The notes: generated from the sequence alone by a model not told the origin. A stretch of 64,000 bases of DNA from Phycisphaeraceae bacterium (GCA_019636535.1 JAHBXK010000016.1:1-64000), one strand, 5' to 3'. Shown: positions 16,486-29,618, counted from the first letter of the stretch. Made by a program: numbers and translations.

Positions 16486-16768
16486 CGCCAGGTACGCCGG
16501 GAGCGATCCGGGTGTGAGCGAAGGCGGACGAGCGAGCTGATCGGATGGGCGTGAAGTGGGCGGTGGAGCGGGACGGATGTGGCCGATAGAGGGGAGGCCC
16601 GTTGACGGGCCCGTGTGTATGCCGGGGTCGGCTGACGGTGGAATCGAGAACAAGCGTTGAACCTCGCGGGCGAAGGCCTGCGGGAAACATGGTGTCGCCC
16701 GTGGGTAAGCGTTCGTTCGACGCCTACCTACAACCCCCGCCCGGCCACCCTCCGGGCGGGGTTTTTTT
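16486..16768 (+). ncRNA. Candidate small RNA ending at a strong terminator
   Basis: A weak promoter-like pair, TTGGGG (16451-16456), 17 bases and TATGGC (16474-16479), precedes about 280 bases with hairpins at 16596-16611 (GGCCCG-TTGA-CGGGCC) and 16704-16728 (GGTA-GCG paired with CGC-TACC) and the terminator. No conserved core of 4.5S, 6S, tmRNA or RNase P RNA was recognised. An alternative is a long 3' untranslated region of mutS. Confidence 0.3.
16735..16768 (+). terminator. Strong intrinsic terminator
   Basis: A perfect stem CCCCGCCCGG/CCGGGCGGGG (16735-16744 with 16752-16761) is followed by seven T on the plus strand. On the minus strand no T-tract follows, so it serves plus-strand transcription. 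Confidence 0.85.
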
Positions 16769-16799
16769 GGGTTGACGGTTTGCTGACTGGCGATCGACG

Positions 16800-17783
16800 T
16801 CACGACTTGGCGCAAGAGTCTGCGCGCCACGTGGCGAGGCAGGTGCGGCAGGTGACGGGTTGGTCCGGGTCGTCGTCGTTGGGTGCGGGCAGGCTGCTGG
16901 AGCAGGCGGGGCAGACGCCGTGCACTGCAACAGTCCTTGCCACACCCTGCGTGTCGAGGGTGAGTGGACCGAAGCACGCGAGGTAGAGCACGAACACGCC
17001 CGAGACACCGTAAAGCAGGAAGGCGAGGGGATGGACGCGCATGTCCGCCTCTGCGACCCCGAGTGCCAGTGCCAGGGTCAGCACCGTCAGACAGACGGCG
17101 GCGGCCCATCTCCATGGTCGGCTGCGTCGGAACATGTCGCGTTCGGCCTGAACAATCGCGGCGTACACGGCGGGATCGTCACGGCGGGCGAGTTTCTTGG
17201 CGTATGGAAGATCGCACATCGGTTGAAGCCGACCGGACGCGTCCTTGACGGATCGGGTGCGGGCCCATCGGCGCGCATCGAACTTGAAGCGGTCGAAGGG
17301 CGCGAACGTGGCGCCCGTGAACGAATCGGCCCGAGAGATGCGATCCGCGCGCCAGGCAGCGCCGCACTCGGGGCAGGTGCGAAGGCCCTGATCGCTGACC
17401 GGAGCATCGCAGAGGTTGTAGCCGCAGGAGGCGCAGACGCCTTCGCGGAGCAGAGCGTCGGCGATCGGTTTGCCGTGGACGTTGAGGCCTGACTTTCGCG
17501 CAATGTGTGCGGCGATGGTGACGGACGCGATCAGCCACACCGCGATCAGCCAGTGGCTTCGCGGAGGAAGAAACTCCGAGACGATGACGACCACGATGAC
17601 ACCCGACGAAACGATCCCGATGGCGACGGCGAGCAACAGGCTCGTGCCCTTGACTCCGCTGGATGAGTGGCTGATGGCCTTGACGCGTGCGGCGAGGACG
17701 TGGAAGCGATCTTCCTCGGTCGGCCACTCGGCGCCGCTGTTGGCGTTCATGAGGGTGACCGGTTTGCCCATGTCGTCGGTCAT
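16800..17783 (-). CDS. Zinc-ribbon membrane protein (paralogue 2)
   Basis: 327 residues. It starts MTDDMGKPV at 17783, where the ATG overlaps the stop of the upstream paralogue (ATGA). Two membrane segments lie near residues 45-95, followed by a zinc-ribbon-like module with CASCGYNLCDAP and CPECGAAW (about 115-140), a charged central part, two more membrane segments (about 225-275) and a second Cys pair set CPACSSSLP and CRTCLATW at the C-terminus. The CxxCGYNL...CPECG pattern is common in planctomycete membrane proteins of unknown role. Same architecture as the gene at 17780-18838. Confidence 0.8.
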   Translation of the reverse strand: MTDDMGKPVTLMNANSGAEWPTEEDRFHVLAARVKAISHSSSGVKGTSLLLAVAIGIVSSGVIVVVIVSEFLPPRSHWLIAVWLIASVTIAAHIARKSGLNVHGKPIADALLREGVCASCGYNLCDAPVSDQGLRTCPECGAAWRADRISRADSFTGATFAPFDRFKFDARRWARTRSVKDASGRLQPMCDLPYAKKLARRDDPAVYAAIVQAERDMFRRSRPWRWAAAVCLTVLTLALALGVAEADMRVHPLAFLLYGVSGVFVLYLACFGPLTLDTQGVARTVAVHGVCPACSSSLPAPNDDDPDQPVTCRTCLATWRADSCAKS

Positions 17784-18838
17784 TTGGATTCGGTTTGCGT
17801 GTTCGCACTGAGTCCGGACGAAGGAGCCGCGTCGAACGCTATCAATCGATCCGATAGAACCTTCGATCCATCGGTCGGCGAGCGTTGCCAGACGGCGAGA
17901 CAGAGCGGGCAGCAGACGTTGCCATTTGGCTGCGAGCCGGTCGCATCGGGCAGAATGTTCAAGCAGGAAGGGCAGAGTCCGTTTTCGAGCGTGATGCGGA
18001 CGAGGGTTCGTTTGCGCACTGGGACAAACATCGACAGTGAAATGCCTGTCAGCACCCCGACCACGAGCGAAAGCTGGACAACCTGGTCCCGGAATGCACT
18101 CGCGCCTTTGACTGTCAATGCGATTGCAGGACTGAGTACGATTGTCGCGAGGATCAAGGCGATCCGGATTGACCAGAGGCGATGACGAAGTTCCGCGCGG
18201 GCGCGGATCATCCGTCCGGACAGCTCCTCGGAGATCAACTTCGCTGCCGCGCCAACTAGTCTGACTTGGTGTCGCACGGGCTGCTTCTCACCGGCTGCGT
18301 CGACAACACTTCCGCGATACTCCGCCTGCACAGACTGATTCCACAGCTTGGTGATCGGCGCAAACTGGTCTCCAGAGAACACGGCCGTGCGCACGATTCG
18401 ATTGTTCTTCCATGCCGATCCGCACTCCGGGCACACACGAACAGCATCAACCGGATCGATCGGGATGGAATGCAAGTTGTAACCGCAGCACGGGCACAAT
18501 CCTTCTCGCAGCACATACTCAGCGATGCGTTGTCGCTTCAAGCGGGCGGCTCGACGATCGGCGGGCGTGCCCGCGAGCAGCGCAGCGCCCAACGGCGAGA
18601 ACACGATGATCGCCGTAAGCGCCGGCGATACTCCGCCACCGAGCAGACGGGGAACAGCGAGGAACATCAACGCACAAATTGAAAGCAATACCACGAACCA
18701 AACCCGGTTCAGCGGCGCATCTGCACAACAACGCGTGCGCGCGTACAAGTGCTCGATTCGCCGGTCTTGGATCGGCCACTCCGTCCCGGCATGGGGAACC
18801 AGGACGCCCTTGATCGGATTGCCACGGTCGTCGGTCAT
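17780..18838 (-). CDS. Zinc-ribbon membrane protein (paralogue 1)
   Basis: 352 residues starting MTDDRGNPIKG. It shares start (MTDDxGxP, then EWPxxxxRxxxL), order and spacing with its downstream neighbour: paired membrane segments (about 45-95), a zinc ribbon CPCCGYNLHSIP with CPECGSAW (about 127-155), a second membrane pair (about 225-275) and a C-terminal CPSCLNILP with CPLCLAVW. The two proteins are clearly paralogues from a tandem duplication but have diverged widely. It is expressed ahead of paralogue 2 with a 4-base overlap, and begins 30 bases after folA ends. Function unknown. Confidence 0.8.
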   Translation of the reverse strand: MTDDRGNPIKGVLVPHAGTEWPIQDRRIEHLYARTRCCADAPLNRVWFVVLLSICALMFLAVPRLLGGGVSPALTAIIVFSPLGAALLAGTPADRRAARLKRQRIAEYVLREGLCPCCGYNLHSIPIDPVDAVRVCPECGSAWKNNRIVRTAVFSGDQFAPITKLWNQSVQAEYRGSVVDAAGEKQPVRHQVRLVGAAAKLISEELSGRMIRARAELRHRLWSIRIALILATIVLSPAIALTVKGASAFRDQVVQLSLVVGVLTGISLSMFVPVRKRTLVRITLENGLCPSCLNILPDATGSQPNGNVCCPLCLAVWQRSPTDGSKVLSDRLIAFDAAPSSGLSANTQTESK

Positions 18839-18868
18839 GCCGGTTGAGCATACCGCGCAGATGGCTGG

Positions 18869-20678
<1,810 letters not shown>

Positions 20679-20846
20679 GAGTGCTCGGTGAATGCTCTGA
20701 AGGACTGGCGGTGGCGGATCGGTGGTGATTCGACGTGCTCCAGCGTGTGTACGCGTGAGCCTTCGCGCGGGATCGGCACGGATGAACGGCCGCGGCGAGC
20801 GCCGGGTCGCGAGCCCGCAGCGGGCGTGGCCGAGCCGCTCACACGC

Positions 20847-22415
20847 TCAATTGAGTGTGCCGAGATCGATCAAGCGTTGACGGTACAGGCTGATCGCCGG
20901 GGGCCAGAGCAGGTAGTCGCCCGGGACGCCGGGCCTGCCCTGCGTCGCGTTCCGCGCTGACTGGCGGAGATTGTCGGGCCCGACGGCGTACAAGACGAAC
21001 GTGCCCGGCTGCAGCGGGATCTCGAAACTGGGGTAGGGGTCGGGGGGAAAGAGCCGGACGGTGTACGGGGCGGGCTTGCCCTCAGAGTCGCGGGGCGTGT
21101 CGCGACCGACGATCAGGTATTGGAGGTCCTGCCTGCGCTGGCTGTAAGGGTCGGTGTCGATCGCGGTGAGAATCGAGGGTCGCAGGGCGTTGAGCGCCGG
21201 GGGGACATTGCGTTGAGAGAGGATGTATGCGTAGGCCCCCATCGCCATGCGCGTGCCCGCGAGTTCGGCCCGCAGTCTCTGTCGCTCGCGGAAGAGATCC
21301 TCGAACCCGTCCATGTTGAGGTCGAGGACTGCGAATCGACGGCTCGGCTTGACCTTGAGCACGAACTCCGACTTGGTCTGCATGACCGGATCGAAGGTGG
21401 GCAGGTCCCACCTCTTGACCCAGTCCTGCCAGAACGCCGTCAGCGTCCGATCGGTCTCGAGAAAGTCGGCGTGACCGGCGCCCACACTCTCCCAGTAGGC
21501 GGCGGAACTGAACAGTCGCAGGGGCCGGTCGAGCGAGCTCAACCTCGCCATTGTCGAGCCGAACGCCGCGGTGTCGACGCCGCTGCCCCGTCGCATGACG
21601 CGGTTGAGCAGTTGCCTTCGCCCGACGAGGTCCGCCTCGGGGAGCCTCATGCGGTCGATGGAGATCAGCGCGCTGGGATCGAGTCTTTCGATCTGCTCCC
21701 TCAGTCGCGTCCATGTAGCTTTGCGAGGATCCTGCTGGTGGTCGTCGTAGAGCACGTCGCGGATGCGCGTCAGGCCGAGGAACATGGACTCGACCGCCCA
21801 AAGCGTCTCGGCGAGGAACGGGCGATCGGCAAACTGACGAGCGAAGAGCACCCAGTTCACGAGCAACTCGACGGCGTCGTCGGGACGACCGGCCTTGGCC
21901 AATCGCGATGTTTCGACGTGCACGAGGACCGCCATGTTCTCCAGAGCGTCCATGTACCCGTGGCGAGCGGCCGCGAGCATCGGGGGTTCACCGAGTTCGG
22001 TGTACAGGTTGCGGGAGACCAGGTCCAGGTCGATGCCTTCGACACCGTACGGCTGGGCGAAGACTTTGGCGACACGGAAGTTCCGCTCGGCCACGAGCCC
22101 CGGGAGGGCGTCGAGCACCTTGCGGCAAGGGTCCTGCGATGCCCAAGCCTCGCACGCGTTCCACTGCGGCCCGTGCCAGCCCAGCAGCGCTGCACGTTCC
22201 TGAGAGCGGACCACGGCGGGGGGCTCGGGAAGGTCTGCCAAGAGCGGCAGGAGAACGGTGTCGCTCCGCCGATCGGTCGGCACCTCGCGAAGTGGGCGGT
22301 TGACCTGCGCAACGAAGTCATCGGCGAGAAGTGGAGAGTTGGAGAGCGCGAGCGGAGCCACGGCGACCGCCGCGGCGAGCCAACGCCCCCACTTTCCGGA
22401 TCGGAGCAGAACCAT
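20847..22415 (-). CDS. Exported hypothetical protein
   Basis: 522 residues from ATG at 22415, chosen because a clear signal peptide follows at once (LAAAVAVAPLALSNSPLLA). The mature part is helical and Arg/Leu-rich (ARHGYMDALENMAVLVHVE, DDAVELLVNWVLFARQFADR), with the pattern of a repeat-type helical fold up to about residue 300. A shorter C-terminal half ends in FPPDPYPSFEIPLQPGTFV and DYLLWPPAISLYRQRLIDLG. No catalytic motif or lipobox. It looks like a planctomycete-specific secreted protein. It is followed by trxB in the same direction after 168 bases. Confidence 0.75.
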   Translation of the reverse strand: MVLLRSGKWGRWLAAAVAVAPLALSNSPLLADDFVAQVNRPLREVPTDRRSDTVLLPLLADLPEPPAVVRSQERAALLGWHGPQWNACEAWASQDPCRKVLDALPGLVAERNFRVAKVFAQPYGVEGIDLDLVSRNLYTELGEPPMLAAARHGYMDALENMAVLVHVETSRLAKAGRPDDAVELLVNWVLFARQFADRPFLAETLWAVESMFLGLTRIRDVLYDDHQQDPRKATWTRLREQIERLDPSALISIDRMRLPEADLVGRRQLLNRVMRRGSGVDTAAFGSTMARLSSLDRPLRLFSSAAYWESVGAGHADFLETDRTLTAFWQDWVKRWDLPTFDPVMQTKSEFVLKVKPSRRFAVLDLNMDGFEDLFRERQRLRAELAGTRMAMGAYAYILSQRNVPPALNALRPSILTAIDTDPYSQRRQDLQYLIVGRDTPRDSEGKPAPYTVRLFPPDPYPSFEIPLQPGTFVLYAVGPDNLRQSARNATQGRPGVPGDYLLWPPAISLYRQRLIDLGTLN

Positions 22416-22551
22416 GCGGGATTCCTCTCGAACAGCCGGGGATCGGGCCGTCAACCACGCGGCCGCCGTCCGGATTCCCGGTGAGCGGTCATGGTAGCGT
22501 GCAGGCGCACGGGGATCGGGCCGGGAACGGAGTTCGGAGCCTGTGTGAATG

Positions 22552-22584
22552 CAACGGGCGTTCCCGTTTGGGAACGCCCGGTTG
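22552..22584 (-). terminator. Hairpin terminator after the sigma factor gene
   Basis: An 11-bp stem CGGGCGTTCCC/GGGAACGCCCG (22555-22565 with 22570-22580), extendable by CAA/TTG around one bulged base. It sits 45 bases past the sigma-factor stop. The T-tract is weak. Confidence 0.55.
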
Positions 22585-22628
22585 CTCGCGAGAGAGAGTC
22601 TGGTGGAAAGGAGCCCCTCGGGACGGGC

Positions 22629-23576
22629 TCATCCGGCCTTGCGGCGCGGGCGGGGAGCGGGCGCGTCGTCGCGCTCGTCTTCCCAGCACAAGCCGTTTCG
22701 GAAGAACCGGCTGGGCTGCTGGTCGTTGATCTGGGCGTTGAGTTTGGTGAGGGCCTCGTCGGCGATCTGACGGACACGCTCGCGCGAGATGCCGATCTCG
22801 GCGGCGATCTGCTTGAGCGTCAGGGGCTCCTGCCCGTCGAGTCCGAAGCGGAGGCGAAGAATCCGAGCCTCGCGCTCGTCGATGGCGTCGAGAAGGCGAC
22901 GGATGGTCTTGAGTTCGTCGTCGCGGAAGACGCACTCATCGGGCGGCGTCTCGCGTTCGTCGGCGAGCAGATCGCCGAGATTCATCGCCTCGCCGTTGTC
23001 ATCGACCGGCGCTTGTGCGGGGACGCGGAACGCCTTGACGGCGCGCTTGATGATGCGGATCTTCTTGAGCGGAAGTTGCATCTCGTCCGCGAGTTCCTGC
23101 ATGCTCGGCGGACGCCCGAGCGTCCGCTCGAGTTTCTGGCTCGACTGCTTCCAGCGCGCGATCAGTTCGACCATGTAGGCGGGGACGTGGATCGGCTGGA
23201 CGGCGTTGATGAGCGCTCGCTTGATGGCCTGCTTGATCCACCAACTCGCGTAGGTGCTGAAGCGGGCTCCCTGTGCGGGGTCGAATCCCTCGACGGCCCT
23301 GAGCAGGCCGACGTTGCCCTCCTCGATCAGGTCCTGGAGCGTGAGCCCGCGTCCGGAGTAATTTTTGGCGATGGACACGACGAGCCGCAGGTTCGCGCGG
23401 ATCATCCGCTCGCGGGCCTTGGGGCAGTTGTCGTTGATGATCCGCCAGCCGAGTTCCTTCTCCTGCTCGGCGGTCAGGAGGGGGGTCTCGTTGATTTGAC
23501 GGAGGTAGAGCTGCAGCCCGGACTGGATGTCATTCCGTCCAGCGCCCGCGTCCGAACCTGCACGAACTGTTTTCAC
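22629..23576 (-). CDS. rpoD: RpoD/SigA-type RNA polymerase sigma factor
   Basis: 315 residues from GTG at 23576; a longer frame from 23675 adds a Cys/Pro-rich N-terminus that looks non-coding. Region 1.2 is [17 protein letters not shown]. Region 2 has [35 protein letters not shown] and [18 protein letters not shown]. Region 3 is near [18 protein letters not shown]. Region 4 ends with the helix-turn-helix [20 protein letters not shown]. There is no region 1.1, and the protein is shorter than E. coli RpoD, so it may be the planctomycete primary factor or a group 2 paralogue; I cannot tell from the window. Pro/Arg-rich C-terminal tail ([13 protein letters not shown]). Confidence 0.88.
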   Translation of the reverse strand: MKTVRAGSDAGAGRNDIQSGLQLYLRQINETPLLTAEQEKELGWRIINDNCPKARERMIRANLRLVVSIAKNYSGRGLTLQDLIEEGNVGLLRAVEGFDPAQGARFSTYASWWIKQAIKRALINAVQPIHVPAYMVELIARWKQSSQKLERTLGRPPSMQELADEMQLPLKKIRIIKRAVKAFRVPAQAPVDDNGEAMNLGDLLADERETPPDECVFRDDELKTIRRLLDAIDEREARILRLRFGLDGQEPLTLKQIAAEIGISRERVRQIADEALTKLNAQINDQQPSRFFRNGLCWEDERDDAPAPRPRRKAG

Positions 23577-23964
23577 CCCTCGCACGCTTGAGAACCCCTT
23601 TGGGGGAGCAGCAGAACAAAGAAAGCAACCGCCGAACCCACGCGGGCCTGCCGATTGCCGATTCGCCCTGCCCAACCGGCCGGTTGCATCGGCCAGTCGG
23701 AAGGTGGCCTTGATCCCCCCCCTGTTTTTGGCATGCGGGTCCGATCTTGGGGCTTAACCTAGAAGAAGAAGGGATGGATTATGGGACCGGCCGATTCAAG
23801 AGCCGATCGGATGAGCCCGGCGAGAACCGGGGTCGATGGGTACCGTATCGACTGCTGAGCGGGCATCTCGGGCAGCCGCTCAAGCTTGCGTTCGGACTCT
23901 GATTGCGCCCGTACAAACGCATCGTCTGAGGGATCCGTTGTGCTGTTCTCGCAGGGTTCACGTC
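23577..23964. other. Divergent intergenic region
   Basis: This region separates the sigma factor (minus) from the UVR-motif gene (plus). I see no gene and no promoter good enough to list. A CCCCAAAGGGG palindrome lies near 23593, within the possible leader of the sigma gene. Confidence 0.45.
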
Positions 23965-24828
23965 GTGTCTGATCAGGAAGTCCCCAACTCCTCTCCCCCC
24001 CCCCCACCACCTCCATCGCCGGACCCCTCGAACAAGGGTCCCGAGTCGGAGCAGGGTGGGGGTTCAACGACGCCCGGGCCGCACGATCTGTCGAGGTTCT
24101 TGACAGAGTGGCCCTTTGAGGCCGGGAAGATCAACGTGCGGTTGATCTCGGGAGAGGATGGGGAGCCCCGTATCCAGTTGCGACTGGACCTGGGCGTGTT
24201 GCAGATGCGCGTGAGCGGCAGGCCGGACGGCCTGCGTCCGCACGGCCACGAATCGATGCTGGAGTATCAGGAAGCCCGGCTGGACGAGATCATCGCCACG
24301 CAGGGGAACGCGTCGGAGTTCACGCTGAGCGAGGATGAGGCCCGTGAACTGCGCGAGGAAGCGCTGCAGTATTACCACCGCTATGTCTGCCTGATGGTGC
24401 TGGAGGACTTCGAGGGCGTCGTGAGGGATACGACCCGGAACATCCGGGTGCTCGACCTGTGCGCCAAGTACGCCGAGACCGAGGCCGATCGCTCGGTGCT
24501 GGAGCAGGTTCGCCCGTACATTCTGATGATGCGCACGCGGGCGCTCGCTTCGCAGGCGATGGCGGACAACGAGCCGAAGGCGGCGCTGCACGCGATCAAC
24601 GACGGCCTGCGGGCGCTGCGCGAGTACTACTCGGAGAACGATGCGTTGGGCAGTTTCGACCAGTCGACCGAGGTGCAGGTCCTCAAGGGGATGAAGGACG
24701 CGCTGACACCGAAGCTCCCGGTGAGCCAAAAGTCGGAGTTGCGGCAACGGCTGCAGGCGGCGCTCACGCAGGAGAACTACGAACTGGCCGCGATCCTTCG
24801 GGACGAACTCAAGTCGCTGAAGGACTGA
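23965..24828 (+). CDS. UVR-motif protein
   Basis: 287 residues from GTG at 23965 (VSDQEVPN). A proline run follows immediately (PPPPPPPSPDPS). The central region (FLTEWPFEAGKINVRLISG, PRIQLRLDLGVLQMRVSGRP, ALQYYHRYVCLMVLEDFEGV) appears as a compact alpha/beta fold and a helical bundle. The C-terminus carries a UvrB/UvrC-type UVR motif: LRQRLQAALTQENYELAAIL followed by RDELKSL. UVR motifs mediate protein contacts in excision repair and in clp-associated proteins (McsA); here no ATPase or nuclease domain is attached. The 3' end overlaps the convergent antiporter gene by 20 bases. Role unknown. Confidence 0.8.
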   Translation: MSDQEVPNSSPPPPPPPSPDPSNKGPESEQGGGSTTPGPHDLSRFLTEWPFEAGKINVRLISGEDGEPRIQLRLDLGVLQMRVSGRPDGLRPHGHESMLEYQEARLDEIIATQGNASEFTLSEDEARELREEALQYYHRYVCLMVLEDFEGVVRDTTRNIRVLDLCAKYAETEADRSVLEQVRPYILMMRTRALASQAMADNEPKAALHAINDGLRALREYYSENDALGSFDQSTEVQVLKGMKDALTPKLPVSQKSELRQRLQAALTQENYELAAILRDELKSLKD

Positions 24829-26668
24829 ACCTTCCTTTGAGCCGGGACATGACCTGCTTGGCCATGTCCTGGGCCGTGACGACTTCTTCGATCGTGACAT
24901 AGTCGGCGCCGAGTTCGGTCGCGGCGATGGCCTTGCTGAGGAAACTCGTGCGAGCGGCGATGAAGACCGTGGGCGCGATCGCGCGGACCGCCTGGCAGGC
25001 GCGGAGTGTGGCCTCGTCGTCGGGGATGGTCAGCACCACGGCTTCGGCGTGTTCGATGCCGGCTTCGCGGAGAACGTCGGGGTTGGCAACATCGCCGTAC
25101 ACGGTCTTGCGTCCGAGCGAGCGCTGCTTGCGGACGGTCGCCGAGTTGAGTTCGACGACGCTGTAGGGGATGCCCGCAGCGCCGAAGTGCTCGGCGAGGT
25201 TGCGGCCGACGACGCCGAAACCCGCGATGATGACGTGACGCTTGGAAGGCGCTGCCACTCCACCCGGATCGGGCGAAGTTGAGTTCGGAGCGCCGCTCTG
25301 CCGAGTGTTCGCGTCCGCGGCGTTGGCGGAAGCAGCGTGGACCTCGGATCGGTTGCTTGGTGATGAGGGTGAGGCGGCTTCGGACGGGTGTGGTGCCACG
25401 TCGCGCAGCGCGCGCGAACCGATCCAGTGCGCAGCCGGGACCTTGTACGCCAAAGCCATGATGCGGCCGTGGCACAGTTCGTAGAGCGGACTGGCGAGCA
25501 CGAGGGACAGCACCACGACCGCGATCACCACGCCCTCACCGCGCGGGTCGATGATGCCGGCGACCACGGCGGCGCTGATCACGACGAGGCTGAACTCACC
25601 GGCTTGGCCGAGCGCCACCGCGGTCTTGAGTGCGACCGGCGCCGTTGCACCGCCCATCCACGCGGACAGGCCGATGAGAAGCACCTTGACCACCAGGACG
25701 AGCACGAGCGCTGCGGCGACGATCCACCAGAACTGCGCAACCGTCGGCAGGTGCATGCTCATGCCGACGACGGTAAAGAACACCGACATGAACAGGTCGC
25801 GCAGCGGCACGAGTTGACCGGCGATCTGGTAGCGGAACGGCGTCGAGGCGAGCATGAAGCCCGCGACGAACGCCCCGAGGGCGGGACCGAAGCCGAGTTG
25901 CGCGGTCAGAACGGCTGCGCCCAAAGCCACGAACGCCGAGAGCACGAGCAACGACTCGGTGCCGACGCTGCGGGCCGCCTCGCCCAGAAGCCGGGGGAGC
26001 ACGTATCTTCCGACCGCGACGAGCGTTCCGAGACCACCGATCTTGAGCAGTCCGTTCGATACGAGATCCACCGCGCTGAGCGAGCGGTTGTCGGCGTCCT
26101 GTGCCACTCCGGCCCAGAGCGCGAGGGCCGGCAGCAGCGCGAGGACGCCGATCGACATCAGGTCTTGCACGACGGAGATGCCGACCGTGAGACGTCCCTG
26201 CACCAGGTGCATCTCGCGACGTTTCTGCAGGACTCCGATCGCCACGGCGGTTGAACTCATCGAGAGCCCCATGCCCACGACGAGCGCGGCGGGGGCCGAA
26301 AGCCCGAACAACATGCCGAGTGGCCAGAGCGCCAGCGACACCCCGACGGTCGAGATCAAGCCCACGGCCAGGATCCGGACCATCCCCGAGCGGATCTGGT
26401 CGATGTCGAGCCCCAGTCCGATGGTGAACATGAGCAGGACGATGGCCAGATCGAGCACGTCTTTGACGCTCTCGGACGAATCGATCAGACGCAGCCCCGA
26501 CGGGCCGACGATGGCGCCGATGATGAGGTAGCCGGGGATCGTCGCCAGACGAAGCCGTCGCGCCAAGACGGCCACGACCGCCGCGCTGAAGAGGATCAGC
26601 AGCAGCGTGACGACCTGGCTTTGGGCGGGGGTGGCGGCGGCTTGTTGTGCGATTGCGATCGGGCTCAC
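24809..26668 (-). CDS. Kef-type cation:proton antiporter with RCK domain
   Basis: 619 residues. The N-terminal part has about 12 membrane segments of the CPA2 family, with IPGYLIIGAIVGPSGLRLI and LMFTIGLGLDIDQIRSG as family markers and ELGFGPALGAFVAGFMLA-like sequence near residue 260. After a Ser/Ala/Pro-rich linker (about 410-470) a TrkA-N (RCK) domain follows, with the nucleotide motif IIAGFGVVGRNLAEHF and the acidic end VVEL. It probably exchanges K+ or Na+ for protons under nucleotide control, as in KefB/YbaL. Transcribed toward the UVR-motif gene. Confidence 0.92.
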   Translation of the reverse strand: MSPIAIAQQAAATPAQSQVVTLLLILFSAAVVAVLARRLRLATIPGYLIIGAIVGPSGLRLIDSSESVKDVLDLAIVLLMFTIGLGLDIDQIRSGMVRILAVGLISTVGVSLALWPLGMLFGLSAPAALVVGMGLSMSSTAVAIGVLQKRREMHLVQGRLTVGISVVQDLMSIGVLALLPALALWAGVAQDADNRSLSAVDLVSNGLLKIGGLGTLVAVGRYVLPRLLGEAARSVGTESLLVLSAFVALGAAVLTAQLGFGPALGAFVAGFMLASTPFRYQIAGQLVPLRDLFMSVFFTVVGMSMHLPTVAQFWWIVAAALVLVLVVKVLLIGLSAWMGGATAPVALKTAVALGQAGEFSLVVISAAVVAGIIDPRGEGVVIAVVVLSLVLASPLYELCHGRIMALAYKVPAAHWIGSRALRDVAPHPSEAASPSSPSNRSEVHAASANAADANTRQSGAPNSTSPDPGGVAAPSKRHVIIAGFGVVGRNLAEHFGAAGIPYSVVELNSATVRKQRSLGRKTVYGDVANPDVLREAGIEHAEAVVLTIPDDEATLRACQAVRAIAPTVFIAARTSFLSKAIAATELGADYVTIEEVVTAQDMAKQVMSRLKGRFSPSAT

Positions 26669-26702
26669 GGGCCACGATGCTAGCCGAAACCGCCGTGGAG
26701 GA

Positions 26703-28646
<1,944 letters not shown>

Positions 28647-28718
28647 GGGTATGGAGATTCCGGGCCGATCTCCCGCATGACCGTCCGCCGCTCCCGCACG
28701 TTCGGAGTCTGGCCCGAC

Positions 28719-29564
28719 TTATCTGGAGCCGTCGTCCGTGAACTCCTCGGGCGGAGTTCGCTCATCGAGCACAACGATCTCAACGCGCTGGTTTCCTCGA
28801 TGGTCGGAGCGGGTGGTCGGCCTGCGGGTTGCCGGATCGGTTTCGCCTGAGGAGACGAGCCTCAGTTGTCGCCAGTCCATACCACCCTGAACGAGAATCT
28901 CCGCTGCTGCGTACGCACGGGCGTAACTCAGGTCTCGGGCGGCTCGCGAGTCGCGGCGAGACTCCGCGGCGCTGGCGTGACCCCGCACCTCGACCATCGA
29001 GCGTGACCCGACCAGACGTCGGGCGGTCGCTTCCAGCGTGGTGCGAGCGCCGGGAGAAACTGTGGATGAGTGATCGTCAAAGGCGATCATCGAGCCAAGG
29101 CTGGAAGGGTCGCCCGCACGCACGTACTGGGCCTGATCGACCTCTCGTCGCTCAGCGCGCACTCCGTCCTCGGCCTTGCCCCCCCGCTGTTGCAAGCGGC
29201 GGATGAGGGGCTGGTCTTCCGGGCGAGTCGACTTCATGTCGACGGGACTGTTGAAGGCCCGACGCACCTCGATGGCGAAGTCGATCATGCGCATGTCGTC
29301 GGGCTGGGTGCCGAGCGCACCGGTGCCGCTGTCTGGGCCTTGTGGACCGCCGCCCTTCGGGCCGAGGTTGAGCGCGAGCAGGATCACGAAGAAGCCCATC
29401 TGCAGGAGCACGTTGTCGGCGAAGGACACGATCCAGCCTTCCTCGTGCTCCTCGTGATGAGCGTGGCCGTGGGGGTGGTGCTTTTTGCGGTGGCCGCCGC
29501 CGTGGCCCTTCTCGGCATGGCCGTGATCGCCTCCGCCCGAGTTGCCTTGCGCATTGCCGGCCAT
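28719..29564 (-). CDS. motB: MotB-like stator protein with His-rich N-terminus
   Basis: 281 residues. The N-terminal 43 residues are unusually rich in His (eleven, for example HRKKHHPHGHAHHEEHEE). One membrane helix follows, WIVSFADNVLLQMGFFVILL, in which the Asp corresponds to the proton-carrying Asp of MotB. The C-terminal half is an OmpA/MotB peptidoglycan-binding domain (SMVEVRGHASAAESRRDSR, LSYARAYAAAEILVQGG, QRVEIVVLDE). It is paired with motA 55 bases upstream. The His cluster is on the cytoplasmic side. E. coli MotB has a shorter basic N-terminus, so the His tract is a lineage or gene peculiarity. Confidence 0.88.
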   Translation of the reverse strand: MAGNAQGNSGGGDHGHAEKGHGGGHRKKHHPHGHAHHEEHEEGWIVSFADNVLLQMGFFVILLALNLGPKGGGPQGPDSGTGALGTQPDDMRMIDFAIEVRRAFNSPVDMKSTRPEDQPLIRRLQQRGGKAEDGVRAERREVDQAQYVRAGDPSSLGSMIAFDDHSSTVSPGARTTLEATARRLVGSRSMVEVRGHASAAESRRDSRAARDLSYARAYAAAEILVQGGMDWRQLRLVSSGETDPATRRPTTRSDHRGNQRVEIVVLDERTPPEEFTDDGSR

Positions 29565-29618
29565 CGACAGGGTCCTTTCAACGCTCCGATCGTGTTGCTG
29601 CGTTCAGGGCAACTCTCG

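Larger units (their letters stand above)
16292..16799. other. Intergenic region with possible RNA gene
   Basis: No coding frame is credible. The right half has stable hairpins and ends in a strong plus-strand terminator (16735-16768), although the nearest plus-strand gene, mutS, stops 440 bases earlier. Confidence 0.55.

Noticed and set aside
22629-23675. Longer sigma factor starting at 23675
   Set aside because: The added residues are Cys/Pro/Gly-rich and unlike region 1.1; a GTG at 23576 precedes the recognisable sequence.
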